The position numbers were made by a program, and so were the translations under genes. The notes beneath the pieces are model-generated. The model worked only from the letters and a program-made list of their open reading frames with translations, searched no databases and had not been told where the DNA came from. 15,910 nt of DNA, from NCBI GenBank assembly GCA_002367635.1, contig DFDI01000036.1, positions 37,033 through 52,942 of the forward strand. The letters run 5' to 3'. The DNA comes from Betaproteobacteria bacterium UBA3031 (GTDB lineage Bacteria > Pseudomonadota > Gammaproteobacteria > Burkholderiales > Eutrophovitaceae). Each line of letters starts with the position of its first letter. Positions within the stretch are counted from its first letter, which is position 1. Positions 1 to 7,901 of the stretch are shown here, one piece after another.

Positions 1-1
1 A

Positions 2-46
2 AAAGCTCCAAAAGCTCCAAAAGGCTCTGAAGTATCTGAAGAGTAG
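2..46 (+). CDS. recA: Probable 3' end of recA (recombinase A), partial
   Basis: Only the last 14 codons lie in the window. Read from base 2 they give KAPKAPKGSEVSEE followed by TAG at 44-46. A short tail that is lysine/proline-rich and then acidic is typical of the variable C-terminus of RecA, and recA is the usual gene directly upstream of recX in Gammaproteobacteria. The tail is encoded by a short direct repeat, AAAGCTCCA at 2-10 and 11-19. The stop is 17 bases before the recX start, so the two genes are probably cotranscribed. The identification rests on position and tail composition, because no catalytic domain is visible. Confidence 0.6.
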   Translation, partial: KAPKAPKGSEVSEE

Positions 47-63
47 AGTTCGGGGGAATTCCT

Positions 64-528
64 TTGGAAGCGTCACTCACACTAACGGCGATGCGTTTAT
101 TGGGGCGGCGCGAATATACACGTTTTGAACTGGGTAATAAGCTTCTTCTGAAGGGTGGAAATCAGCAAGATGTCATCCAGTTGCTGGATGACTTTGAGCA
201 TAAAGGTTGGCTAGACGACCGTCGTTATGTTGAAGCTTTTATTCGCACTAAGCGTGAACGGTTTGGTATGAGAAAAATTTTTCGGGACCTGGAGGCGAGA
301 GGTGTCGATAAAAGTACCATCCTAGAATATCGAGAAGAGGTGCTTAACGGGGACCTGGCTGCTACTCGATTGGTTTGGTCAAAAAAATTCAGTTTGAAGC
401 CAGAGTCTCCTGCCGAATGGGCGAAGCAAGCCCGCTTTTTATTGAATCGAGGTTTTGATCAAAGTGCGATAAAGAAGGTCTTGTCAGATCCAGACTGCAC
501 GTTCGATCGAGATGTTTTTGGGGATTGA
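64..528 (+). CDS. recX: RecX, regulatory protein of RecA
   Basis: RecX binds RecA filaments in the cytoplasm and limits their growth and recombinase/coprotease activity. The 154-residue product has the family size and its pattern of three-helix repeats: an N-terminal repeat with AMRLLGRREYTRFEL (residues 9-23), the hallmark GWLDDRRYVEAFIRTKRER (about 48-66), and a C-terminal repeat with FLLNRGFDQSAIKKVL. The start chosen is TTG at 64, preceded by a purine-rich GGGGGAA (52-58) at suitable spacing. An in-frame ATG at 91 would remove nine residues and cut into the first helix, so it is less likely. Unlike the recA-recX gap of E. coli, the 17-base gap here has no room for an intrinsic terminator, so recX should follow recA transcription, presumably under the SOS response. 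The recA promoter is outside the window. Confidence 0.93.
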   Translation: MEASLTLTAMRLLGRREYTRFELGNKLLLKGGNQQDVIQLLDDFEHKGWLDDRRYVEAFIRTKRERFGMRKIFRDLEARGVDKSTILEYREEVLNGDLAATRLVWSKKFSLKPESPAEWAKQARFLLNRGFDQSAIKKVLSDPDCTFDRDVFGD

Positions 529-561
529 TAAAAGTGTTATTTAATGTAATGAGACACGCAA

Positions 562-3189
562 ATGAAAAGTGATGAAGTTAGAGAAAGATTTCTGAAATAC
601 TTCGAGCGAAGTGGTCATGCGATTGTTTCGAGCAGCCCACTTGTTCCTGGAAATGACCCAACGTTATTGTTTACTAACGCAGGCATGGTCCAGTTTAAGG
701 ATGTATTCCTTGGTCATGAAAAACGTTCCTACTCTCTGGCTACGACCTCCCAGCGATGTGTGCGAGCCGGAGGTAAACATAATGACTTGGAAAACGTAGG
801 TTATACCGCGCGCCATCACACGTTTTTTGAGATGCTCGGGAACTTTAGTTTTGGGGAATACTTCAAATCAGATGCGATACGACTCGCTTGGGGTTTATTG
901 ACTGATGAGTTTAGTTTGGATCCTAGTCGTATGTGGGTCACGGTTTACGAGACGGACGAGGAGGCCTACGACATTTGGGCTAAAGATATTAAGATTCCTG
1001 CCGAACGTATTGTACGTATTGGTGATAAACCTGGAGGTCAAAAATATCAAAGTGATAATTTTTGGCAAATGGGAGATACCGGGCCTTGTGGACCTTGTTC
1101 AGAGATATTTTGGGATCACGGCGCGCACGTTGAGGGTGGCCCACCAGGTTCCGCGGATGAGGATGGGGACCGTTTCATTGAAATTTGGAACTTAGTTTTC
1201 ATGCAGTTTAACCGGGATGAGTCTGGAGCTATGAATCCTTTACCTAAACCGTCTGTTGACACAGGTATGGGGTTGGAGCGCATGGCGGCTGTTCTTCAAA
1301 AGGTTCATTCCAATTATGATATTGATCTGTTTCAAGTTTTAATCAATGCGGTTGTTCGTGAGACAAACTGTAAAGATTCTGGTGACGCGTCTCTAAGGGT
1401 AATAGCCGATCATATTCGCTCTTGTGCTTTTCTCATCGTGGACGGCGTAATTCCAAGTAACGAAGGCCGTGGTTATGTTTTGAGGAGAATCATTCGAAGA
1501 GCTATTCGGCACGGATACAAATTAGGTCGTTCAACCCCGTTTTTTTATAATCTAGTTGCCGACCTTGTTACGGTTATGGGCAAGGCTTATCCAGAACTTT
1601 TGGCTACCCAAGAACGGGTCTCCGAGGTTCTTTTTGAAGAGGAACGTCGTTTCGCAGAAACTCTTGAAAAGGGGATGACGGTTTTAGAAGCTGCTTTACT
1701 AAGGGAAGATAAGGTCTTGGATGGTGAAACCGTATTCCGTTTGTACGATACCTTCGGCTTTCCAGTGGATTTAACTGCGGATATTGCTCGTGAGCGTAGT
1801 ATCCAGATTGATCTTTCAGGATTTGAAGTGGCAATGGAGCAGCAGCGTCAAAGGGCAAGGGCTGCCTCCAAATTCCAAACTGTTCAAGGACTCAAATACA
1901 AAGGCCTAAATACTCAATTTAATGGGTATGACTCGTTGGTAACAAATTCAGAGGTGGTCGCACTCTACAAAGACGGTGTTTTTGTGGACCGTTTGGTCAA
2001 GGGGGACAGCGGCATTGTAGTTCTTGATAAGACTAGTTTTTATGCCGAATCGGGCGGCCAGGTAGGTGATCGCGGGACTATTGCGACCGAGGTTCCGCCG
2101 TATTCGACGTTTCGCGTCGGCGATACTCAAAAGATTCAAGCAGAGGTCTTCGGACACCATGGTGAGGTGGTAAATGGTGAGTTGAAAGTAGGTGATTCGG
2201 TTGCTACTGAGGTTGATGGTGCTGTTCGTGCTGCAACGATGTTTAATCACTCGGCCACTCACCTCCTTCATGCGGCGTTACGTCAGGTTCTAGGTAATCA
2301 TGTGCAACAAAAAGGTTCTTTGGTGGATGAAACAAGAACAAGATTTGATTTTTCCCACCCTAAACCGCTTACATCGGTGGAGCTAGAGCAAGTAGAGAAT
2401 TCGGTAAACAATAGCATTCGCGGTAACGCTAACGTTCAGGCTCGAGTAATGGGATATGACCAAGCGATCGAGACAGGGGCTGTCGCTTTATTTGGGGAAA
2501 AATATGGTGATGAGGTCAGAGTGATAGAGATGGCCAATTTTTCAACAGAATTATGTGGTGGCACTCATGTCAAACGGACGGGCGACATCGGATTGTTCAA
2601 GATAACTGCTCAGGGAGGCGTTGCTTCTGGTGTTCGGCGTATAGAGGCGACGACTGCACAAGGTGCCCTTGATTACATTCATCGAAGAGACAGCCAATTT
2701 GATGAGATTTCAACGTTATTGAAGGTTGCACCAGACGAAGCTAATGATCGATTGTTACAAATTTTAGATAATGTTCGAAATCTTGAGAAAGAGCTTGTTC
2801 GCGTCAAATCGAAAGTCGCTTCAGGACAAGGCGAGGACATGGTTGCTAAGGCTCAGACGGTTAATGGGGTTACTGTATTGGCGACAGTGCTACAGGACTC
2901 GGATGCTGTCTTGTTACGCCAGACCATTGACCAGTTAAAGGCAAAGTTGAAGTCTGGCGTAATCTTGTTAGCATCAGTTAGTGGTGAAAAGATTACTTTA
3001 ATTGCTGGAGTGACTGATGATTTAACGGGTAAGTTTAAAGCGGGCGAGCTGGTTAATTACGTTGCCAAGCAAGTTGGCGGTAAAGGTGGAGGCCGGCCTG
3101 ATCTTGCGCAGGCTGGGGGTACAAATCCAGAAGGTTTGAATGCAGCAATAGATTCTGTCTTAAATTGGGTAGCTGAGCGATCAGCATAA
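562..3189 (+). CDS. alaS: Alanyl-tRNA synthetase
   Basis: The enzyme charges tRNA-Ala with alanine in the cytoplasm and hydrolyses mischarged Ser/Gly-tRNA-Ala. Its 875 residues match the usual bacterial length of about 876. The class II catalytic domain is N-terminal: FTNAGMVQFKDVFLG near residue 37, SQRCVRAGGKHNDLENVG near 63, and motif 3 GMGLER at 235-240. The editing domain carries both zinc-binding elements, HSATH (His563 and His567) and CGGTH (Cys665 and His669). The C-terminal C-Ala/DHHA1 domain ends with the glycine-rich GGKGGGRPDLAQAGG at 839-853. All key residues are intact. It starts 33 bases after recX, fitting a recA-recX-alaS unit. The ribosome binding site is weak (GAG at 551-553). 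It converges on the minus-strand algC-type gene, with only 11 bases between the two stops. Confidence 0.98.
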   Translation: MKSDEVRERFLKYFERSGHAIVSSSPLVPGNDPTLLFTNAGMVQFKDVFLGHEKRSYSLATTSQRCVRAGGKHNDLENVGYTARHHTFFEMLGNFSFGEYFKSDAIRLAWGLLTDEFSLDPSRMWVTVYETDEEAYDIWAKDIKIPAERIVRIGDKPGGQKYQSDNFWQMGDTGPCGPCSEIFWDHGAHVEGGPPGSADEDGDRFIEIWNLVFMQFNRDESGAMNPLPKPSVDTGMGLERMAAVLQKVHSNYDIDLFQVLINAVVRETNCKDSGDASLRVIADHIRSCAFLIVDGVIPSNEGRGYVLRRIIRRAIRHGYKLGRSTPFFYNLVADLVTVMGKAYPELLATQERVSEVLFEEERRFAETLEKGMTVLEAALLREDKVLDGETVFRLYDTFGFPVDLTADIARERSIQIDLSGFEVAMEQQRQRARAASKFQTVQGLKYKGLNTQFNGYDSLVTNSEVVALYKDGVFVDRLVKGDSGIVVLDKTSFYAESGGQVGDRGTIATEVPPYSTFRVGDTQKIQAEVFGHHGEVVNGELKVGDSVATEVDGAVRAATMFNHSATHLLHAALRQVLGNHVQQKGSLVDETRTRFDFSHPKPLTSVELEQVENSVNNSIRGNANVQARVMGYDQAIETGAVALFGEKYGDEVRVIEMANFSTELCGGTHVKRTGDIGLFKITAQGGVASGVRRIEATTAQGALDYIHRRDSQFDEISTLLKVAPDEANDRLLQILDNVRNLEKELVRVKSKVASGQGEDMVAKAQTVNGVTVLATVLQDSDAVLLRQTIDQLKAKLKSGVILLASVSGEKITLIAGVTDDLTGKFKAGELVNYVAKQVGGKGGGRPDLAQAGGTNPEGLNAAIDSVLNWVAERSA

Positions 3190-3200
3190 CCCGTTGATGA

Positions 3201-4580
3201 CTACTCGTCAGGAGATAGAGGGAATGCAAGATGGGGGGCTAAGATAGCAAGTGCCTGCTTAAATTCCCCCATAATTCTTTTGAGTGCGGGTATGGTATCT
3301 GCCTCGAAGCGCAATACGATTGTGGGTGTTGTGTTGGATGCTCTGGCTAGTCCGAATCCATCTTTGTATTCAACGCGTATTCCATCCATCGTTAATTTAT
3401 CTTCAGCGTTTGAGAAGCAATCCGAGGTCTTCAGCTGCTCAGTGATTGTGAAGTTTTCTCCTTCTTCGCACTGAATTTGGAGTTCTGGAGTTGAGAAAGC
3501 GTTAGGCAAATCGTCAAATGTTTGAGCTAATGACGATTGTTTGCTGAGGTACTCCAATAATCGTGCGCCTGCATAAATCCCATCATCAAAGCCATACCAT
3601 CTCTCTTTAAAAAAGAAGTGACCACTCATCTCACCCCCCAAGAGTATGTTGCACGCTTTCATTTCAGCTTTGATAAGAGAGTGACCTGTTTTCCACATTT
3701 TAGGGCGTCCGCCGCGTTCTTTGATCCGGCGACCCAAGTCTCTCGAGCACTTGACATCGTAGATGACCTCCGCATTTTTATGTCGAGTGAGCAAATCATC
3801 AGCAAACATCATCATCAGTCGATCTGGGTAAATGATTTCCCCTTGTTTTGTCACAACGCCCAGTCGGTCTGCATCGCCGTCGAACGCTAAACCCAGCTCG
3901 GATTCTCCTTCAGCGACGTCTTTGATTAAATCTCCTAAGTTTTCGGGTTTAGAAGGATCCGGGTGGTGATTCGGAAAGGTGCCATCCACATCGCAGAATA
4001 GCTCACGCACATCACAGCCAATCGATTTGAATATTTTAGCAGCATACATTCCAGCAACACCATTGCCGCAGTCGATCGATATTTTCATTGGTCGAGATAA
4101 CCGAATGTCACTGTGGATACGGGTCGTATATCGCTCACTTATATCGGCACTCGATACCTGACCATTACCAACCACGAAATTCTTCTCTTGTATTCGTTTG
4201 AGTAGATTGAGAATCTGATCCCCATAAATGGCATGTCCGTCTAAGACGATCTTAAGCCCGTTATACTCTGGAGGATTATGACTGCCAGTCACCATAACGC
4301 CATTCCCTGCCTCAAGTTCGTGGGTGGCAAAGTATAAGGCTGGTGTCGTGACCTGGCCGATATCGATCACATCGGCGCCCGCAGAGATTAAGCCGTCGAT
4401 GAGGGCAGAAACAATGGAAGGCCCGCTAAGCCGACCATCTCGACCGACACATATTGCTTTTCCATTTTGAACCTGACTCCCAATCGCTTTACCAATTAAT
4501 CTCACGCCCTCGATTGTTAATGAAGTTCCAACGACACCACGTATGTCGTAAGCCTTAAAAATTGATGACTCTATATTCAT
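3201..4580 (-). CDS. algC: Phosphomannomutase/phosphoglucomutase, AlgC type
   Basis: A cytoplasmic alpha-D-phosphohexomutase that interconverts the 6- and 1-phosphates of mannose and/or glucose. It feeds GDP-mannose, UDP-glucose or rhamnose precursors for LPS and exopolysaccharide. From the ATG at 4580 it has 459 residues. Visible motifs are the entry AYDIRG, the phosphoserine loop TGSHNPPEYNG (Ser100), the metal loop DGDADR (Asp234, Asp236, Asp238), the sugar loop GEMSGHFFF and the phosphate-binding RASNTTP near the C-terminus. Spacing of Ser and Asp motifs matches Pseudomonas AlgC (Ser108, Asp242-246) with a constant offset of eight. The frame is open upstream to 4622, but the ATG at 4580 overlaps the upstream hydrolase stop as ATGA and begins just before the conserved N-terminus, so I prefer it. 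It is the last gene of the minus-strand run. Substrate preference cannot be read from sequence, and ManB/CpsG is an alternative name. Confidence 0.9.
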   Translation of the reverse strand: MNIESSIFKAYDIRGVVGTSLTIEGVRLIGKAIGSQVQNGKAICVGRDGRLSGPSIVSALIDGLISAGADVIDIGQVTTPALYFATHELEAGNGVMVTGSHNPPEYNGLKIVLDGHAIYGDQILNLLKRIQEKNFVVGNGQVSSADISERYTTRIHSDIRLSRPMKISIDCGNGVAGMYAAKIFKSIGCDVRELFCDVDGTFPNHHPDPSKPENLGDLIKDVAEGESELGLAFDGDADRLGVVTKQGEIIYPDRLMMMFADDLLTRHKNAEVIYDVKCSRDLGRRIKERGGRPKMWKTGHSLIKAEMKACNILLGGEMSGHFFFKERWYGFDDGIYAGARLLEYLSKQSSLAQTFDDLPNAFSTPELQIQCEEGENFTITEQLKTSDCFSNAEDKLTMDGIRVEYKDGFGLARASNTTPTIVLRFEADTIPALKRIMGEFKQALAILAPHLAFPLSPDE

Positions 4581-5551
4581 AAAAAATCCATAAAGTATTT
4601 CGTAATTCTTTCGGGCAACCATTCTATATGCCCTGGAAATGTGCCGCTAATGTACCCTACGTGCCCACCGTATTTTGTTAAGTTCAACGTAATGTGATTA
4701 TTGTTTTTGGTGAGTGTTTTTAGCTCAATTCCAGATAAGAACGGGTCATTTTCTGCGTGGATAATCAGAGTGGGATTGTTGATGGATAATAAAAAAGGTT
4801 TACTGCTTGCTCGGGACCAATAATCATCGACACCATTAAATCCATGGATGGGTGCTGTGAAGCGATTGTCAAATTCTTTGAGTGTTTTGCATGCTTTGAT
4901 TGATTCTGGTGAGATATCTAGCCTATGAGTTTCAATTTTACGTAATGCTTTTCGTTTCAGTGTTCGTAAGAAATGCCCACCATAAATTCTGTTAACACCT
5001 TGGCTCAGTCGATTTCCCGCAACAACTAAGTCGTAAGGTACTGATATGGCAACTGCCGCATTGATCGCCGCGACATTTTGATAACCAGGCCTCCCTAACC
5101 AATTTAAAAGTACATTGCCTCCTAAAGAATACCCAGCAACGAACAGAGGCCCAAAGCACATTTTTTTCAGCTCGTGGATGATCCATTCAAGCTCGTTACT
5201 ATCTCCCGAATGGTAAGCTCGAGGTAATCGATTTGGGCTGCCGCTGCAGCCTCTAAAGTGTACGATGCACCCAGCCCAACCTAGGTGTTTAATTTTTGCC
5301 ATTAGCGCTTTTGAGTAATGACTATTTGAACTTCCTTCAAGTCCGTGTAGCAAAACGACCAGGGGGCTCCTGGCGGCTTTATTAACCCAATCTATATGCA
5401 GAAAATCCCCATCTGGTGTTTCAATTTTTTGCCTTTGGTAAATGATTGATTCTGGGGATCTAAATAAAAATGGAAATATGGTTTGGGGATGACTGCCGGG
5501 TAACCAATCGGGCGGATGGTAACTATGTAATTCGTTGACGTCTGTAGTCAT
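4577..5551 (-). CDS. YheT-like alpha/beta-fold hydrolase
   Basis: A 324-residue hydrolase of the YheT (UPF0017) family, whose physiological substrate is not established. The N-terminal PPDWLPGSHPQTIFP and the lid-proximal HGLEGSSNSHYS (69-80) are family signatures. The nucleophile elbow is GYSLGGN with Ser142. The acid is Asp269 in HAENDPF and the base is His297 in GGHVGY, so the triad is complete. There is no signal peptide or clear membrane helix, which suggests a cytoplasmic or peripheral membrane esterase/lipase-like enzyme. It overlaps waaF upstream and algC downstream by four bases each (ATGA), implying translational coupling with LPS-sugar genes. A lipid-related role would fit that setting but is inference. 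Confidence 0.9.
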   Translation of the reverse strand: MTTDVNELHSYHPPDWLPGSHPQTIFPFLFRSPESIIYQRQKIETPDGDFLHIDWVNKAARSPLVVLLHGLEGSSNSHYSKALMAKIKHLGWAGCIVHFRGCSGSPNRLPRAYHSGDSNELEWIIHELKKMCFGPLFVAGYSLGGNVLLNWLGRPGYQNVAAINAAVAISVPYDLVVAGNRLSQGVNRIYGGHFLRTLKRKALRKIETHRLDISPESIKACKTLKEFDNRFTAPIHGFNGVDDYWSRASSKPFLLSINNPTLIIHAENDPFLSGIELKTLTKNNNHITLNLTKYGGHVGYISGTFPGHIEWLPERITKYFMDFL

Positions 5552-6591
5552 TGATTTATGTTTTTACCGACTACCGCCAACACTTCCGTCAGTACGCTAT
5601 CTGTCGTGATCTCCGTGAGACATTTGGTGTGGCCAAGCGGGCATGTTCTTTGAAAGCAAGGAGAGCATCCTAAGGATAGTGTGAGGATCTTGGCGTTATC
5701 TGACAGTGGCGGCGTGTAGGTTGGAGAGCTGGATCCAAATAACGCGACTAAGGGTGTATTAAGCGCCGCGGCGATGTGCATTAATCCAGAATCATTAGTG
5801 ATGACGCATTTGGCGCCAGAAACCAAATGCACCGCTTCTTCCAAGGTAGTCATTCCTGTTAAATTTTCAGTTGATTCGTGACTCAACTGATGGATAGCTG
5901 CTCCAATGTCGACGTCGGGATTACTACCTAAGGTGACCGAAGATAAATGGTGAGTACGAAGCTTTTGAGCTAATGCGGCGAAGTGTTCTTTAGGCCAGCG
6001 TTTGGCTGGACCATATTCCGCTCCTGGGCACAAACAAACGTAAGGAATCTCAGCGTTAATATTAAATTTCCTGAGTGTCCGTTCAAAATCTTCTTTGTTC
6101 ACTCTGAGTTTGGGGTTCTCGCGGAGAGCTAAACCATCCGATTGTGTCTCTCCTGCCAGTTGTAAATATTGATCGACGAGAAGCGGGTGTTGAATCTTAT
6201 TGAGCGTTCGTCGGTGGTTGAGTAACCCGAACCTTGATTCGCCTGTATATCCGACGCGATGAGGTATGTCTGAGAGAAAAGGAACCAGGGCACTTTTAAT
6301 GCTATTCGGTAAGATGTAAACCACATCGTACCGATTTGATTTTATGGTTTGGGCGGTGCGCCAACGGTCGCGTAGCCTTAGTTGTCCGTGGCCAAACGGG
6401 TTATTAATAATCTCGTTAGTTTCGAGCATCTGCTTGTATATAGGCTGCAGGGCCTTGGATGCGAAGACATCGATCGAGGCTGCTTGATATTCTCGAGACA
6501 GGTGACGGATGAGGGAGTGCGACATAACTGCGTCGCCAAGCCACGATGGCGCAATAATCAAGATGCGATTAACGTTTTTGAAGTGAGTCAC
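5548..6591 (-). CDS. waaF: ADP-heptose:LPS heptosyltransferase II
   Basis: A family GT9 glycosyltransferase that adds the second L-glycero-D-manno-heptose to the inner core of LPS at the cytoplasmic face of the inner membrane. The 347-residue product has PSWLGDAVMSHSL near the N-terminus (candidate catalytic Asp20), CPGAEYGPAKRWP at 188-200 (Lys197 in the donor site), TNDSGLMHIAAA at 265-276 and FGSSSPTYTPP. The cysteine cluster CSPCFQRTCPLGHTKCL at 309-325 favours WaaF over WaaC. The start is GTG at 6591. No better in-frame start was found upstream and no strong ribosome binding site is visible. It lies 87 bases after the zinc-finger gene, and its stop overlaps the hydrolase start (ATGA at 5551-5548). 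Confidence 0.92.
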   Translation of the reverse strand: MTHFKNVNRILIIAPSWLGDAVMSHSLIRHLSREYQAASIDVFASKALQPIYKQMLETNEIINNPFGHGQLRLRDRWRTAQTIKSNRYDVVYILPNSIKSALVPFLSDIPHRVGYTGESRFGLLNHRRTLNKIQHPLLVDQYLQLAGETQSDGLALRENPKLRVNKEDFERTLRKFNINAEIPYVCLCPGAEYGPAKRWPKEHFAALAQKLRTHHLSSVTLGSNPDVDIGAAIHQLSHESTENLTGMTTLEEAVHLVSGAKCVITNDSGLMHIAAALNTPLVALFGSSSPTYTPPLSDNAKILTLSLGCSPCFQRTCPLGHTKCLTEITTDSVLTEVLAVVGKNINQ

Positions 6592-6678
6592 TGGTTTGTC
6601 GTGACGGAGCGATATTTGTGCTCTCTTAAATTTATGCCTGTAGACGCGGTTCGCCAGGCAGACTGGTTTTTTGAGAAA

Positions 6679-6873
6679 TCAGATGATTTGGTACCGCGTA
6701 CCACAGTATGGGCATTGAGTTTGTTTGTCACCGTGAAAGTGTAAAAATACCCTCGGGTGAAGGTTCCAAGTTTGGTTCGGTTGAGAAGGGCAGGCTAGAG
6801 GAAGATCGGATTCCGCTATGCCTACAATTTCAGCTTGGTTCGATAAGGTCGTTACAGTTTTATTGTCAGGCAT
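6679..6873 (-). CDS. Small CHCC-type zinc-finger protein
   Basis: A 64-residue protein with the zf-CHCC pattern also found in the mitochondrial complex I subunit NDUFS6. The likely zinc ligands are Cys28 (LACPS), His39 (NLHPRVFL), and Cys54 and Cys57 (QCPYCGTRY). The C-terminal CPYCGTxY element is characteristic. The function of the free-standing bacterial version is not known to me. Small genes of this kind are commonly found beside ilvE and waaF in Gammaproteobacteria, as here. Its ATG overlaps the last eight bases of ilvE (ATGCCTGA), so it is very probably translated by coupling. The first 20 residues are poorly conserved in character and may be disordered. Confidence 0.88.
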   Translation of the reverse strand: MPDNKTVTTLSNQAEIVGIAESDLPLACPSQPNQTWNLHPRVFLHFHGDKQTQCPYCGTRYQII

Positions 6874-7786
6874 AAGTCAACCACTTATCGTATGCGGGTG
6901 ATTTGCCATTCACGATATCAAAGAATTGTTTTTGAATGAGTTCTGTAACGGGTCCGCGCGTGCCTTCTCCGATGGTTCGTCTATCCAATTCTCGTATTGG
7001 GGTGACCTCAGCTGCCGTTCCTGTAAAAAATGCTTCGTCAGCAGTGTACACATCGTCTCGTGTAAGTCGTCTTGATTCAACGCTGATTCCGGCCGCATTC
7101 GCTAGAGTTATCACTGTATCTCGGGTTATGCCCATCAGTGCTGACGTTAGCTCAGGCTCATAAATCTTATTATTTTTTACGATAAATAGGTTTTCTCCTG
7201 CGCCTTCCGCAACAAAACCATCCACGTCTAGGAGTAACGCCTCGTCATAGCCGTCATCAATAGCTTCTTGATTGGCCAGTATTGAGTTGGCATAGGTTCC
7301 CGAGTACTTTGCACGGCACATCGTGACGTTAACATGGTGTCTTGAGTAGCTGGATGTTTTAACGCGAATACCCTTCTCAATGCCTTCACTGCCGAGGTAG
7401 GCTCCCCACGGCCATGCGGCAATCGAGATGTGTACGGTCGCTCCTTTCGGCGACACGCCCATTTTCTCAGAGCCATAAAATCCGATGGGGCGGATGTAAC
7501 AGGACTCAAGTTTGTTTTCACGAACGACATCAAGACAAGCCTGTTTTATAACCTCTTTTGGAAATGGCATGGGCATCATGTAGATATGTGCAGAGGCGAA
7601 TAGGCGCTCAATATGTTCTTTGAGACGAAAAACTGCCGGACCTTTAGGCGTGTTGTAGGCTCTTAACCCCTCAAAAACGGCTAATCCATAATGCAAGGAA
7701 TGCGTTAATACATGGGTTGTCGCTTCGCGCCATGGGACCATCTTCCCGTCGTGCCAAATTACTCCGTCCTTATCTGCCATGGACAT
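6866..7786 (-). CDS. ilvE: Branched-chain amino acid aminotransferase
   Basis: A PLP-dependent class IV aminotransferase performing the last step of Ile, Leu and Val synthesis (2-oxo acid plus glutamate) in the cytoplasm. The 306-residue product shows THSLHYGLAVFEGLRAY (28-44), AYIRP-like CYIRPIGFYGSEKMG, PLP lysine Lys160 in CRAKYSGTYANS, AEGAGENLF (193-201; Glu198 contacts the cofactor ring), MGITRDTV and FFTGTAAEVTPIRELD. The pattern is that of the Pseudomonas type, including the opening MSMADKDGVIW. The ATG at 7786 is preceded by GGGGGA about eight bases upstream, which supports it over the second ATG at 7780. It heads the minus-strand run and is divergent from yhdP. No leader peptide or attenuator of the E. 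coli ilvG type is visible in the 202-base upstream gap. Confidence 0.96.
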   Translation of the reverse strand: MSMADKDGVIWHDGKMVPWREATTHVLTHSLHYGLAVFEGLRAYNTPKGPAVFRLKEHIERLFASAHIYMMPMPFPKEVIKQACLDVVRENKLESCYIRPIGFYGSEKMGVSPKGATVHISIAAWPWGAYLGSEGIEKGIRVKTSSYSRHHVNVTMCRAKYSGTYANSILANQEAIDDGYDEALLLDVDGFVAEGAGENLFIVKNNKIYEPELTSALMGITRDTVITLANAAGISVESRRLTRDDVYTADEAFFTGTAAEVTPIRELDRRTIGEGTRGPVTELIQKQFFDIVNGKSPAYDKWLTYA

Positions 7787-7841
7787 GTTTTAAATCCCCC
7801 GAGAAAACCCATCTATAAAATCCGCAAGTTTAGCGCATATT

Positions 7842-7861
7842 TCACTTAAAGTTGTAAGTGA
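7842..7861. repeat. Inverted repeat TCACTTA-N6-TAAGTGA
   Basis: Two perfect 7-base arms, 7842-7848 and 7855-7861, are separated by six bases. This symmetric 20-base site is sized for a dimeric transcription factor and lies 55-75 bases upstream of the ilvE start codon. A third copy of the half-site core (CACTTA) is at 7951-7956. The binding protein is unknown. An Lrp-type or other amino-acid regulator is conceivable next to ilvE, but that is inference. Confidence 0.4.
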
Positions 7862-7887
7862 CGTAGCTGGGTGCAAAAAATAATCAT

Positions 7888-7901
7888 AATCCAATTGGAT
7901 T
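7888..7901. repeat. Perfect 14-base palindrome AATCCAATTGGATT
   Basis: The sequence is fully self-complementary with no spacer. It lies almost in the middle of the ilvE/yhdP gap and ends six bases before the -10-like CATAAT at 7908. Its position would allow a bound dimer to overlap the yhdP promoter. It contains the CCAATTGG core. No regulator can be named from sequence. Confidence 0.4.

Noticed and set aside
1604..2271. Antisense open frames within alaS, and similar frames inside yhdP
   Set aside because: They are shadows of strongly conserved coding sequence on the other strand and carry no family motifs.
4581..4622. N-terminal extension of the algC-type gene to 4622
   Set aside because: It would overlap the hydrolase gene by 46 bases and add residues not seen in the family. 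The ATGA overlap at 4580 gives a natural start.
6654..6672. Hairpin CCAG/CTGG followed by a T run, resembling a terminator between the zinc-finger gene and waaF
   Set aside because: The T run follows the stem only on the plus strand, whereas both genes are on the minus strand. The stem has only four pairs.
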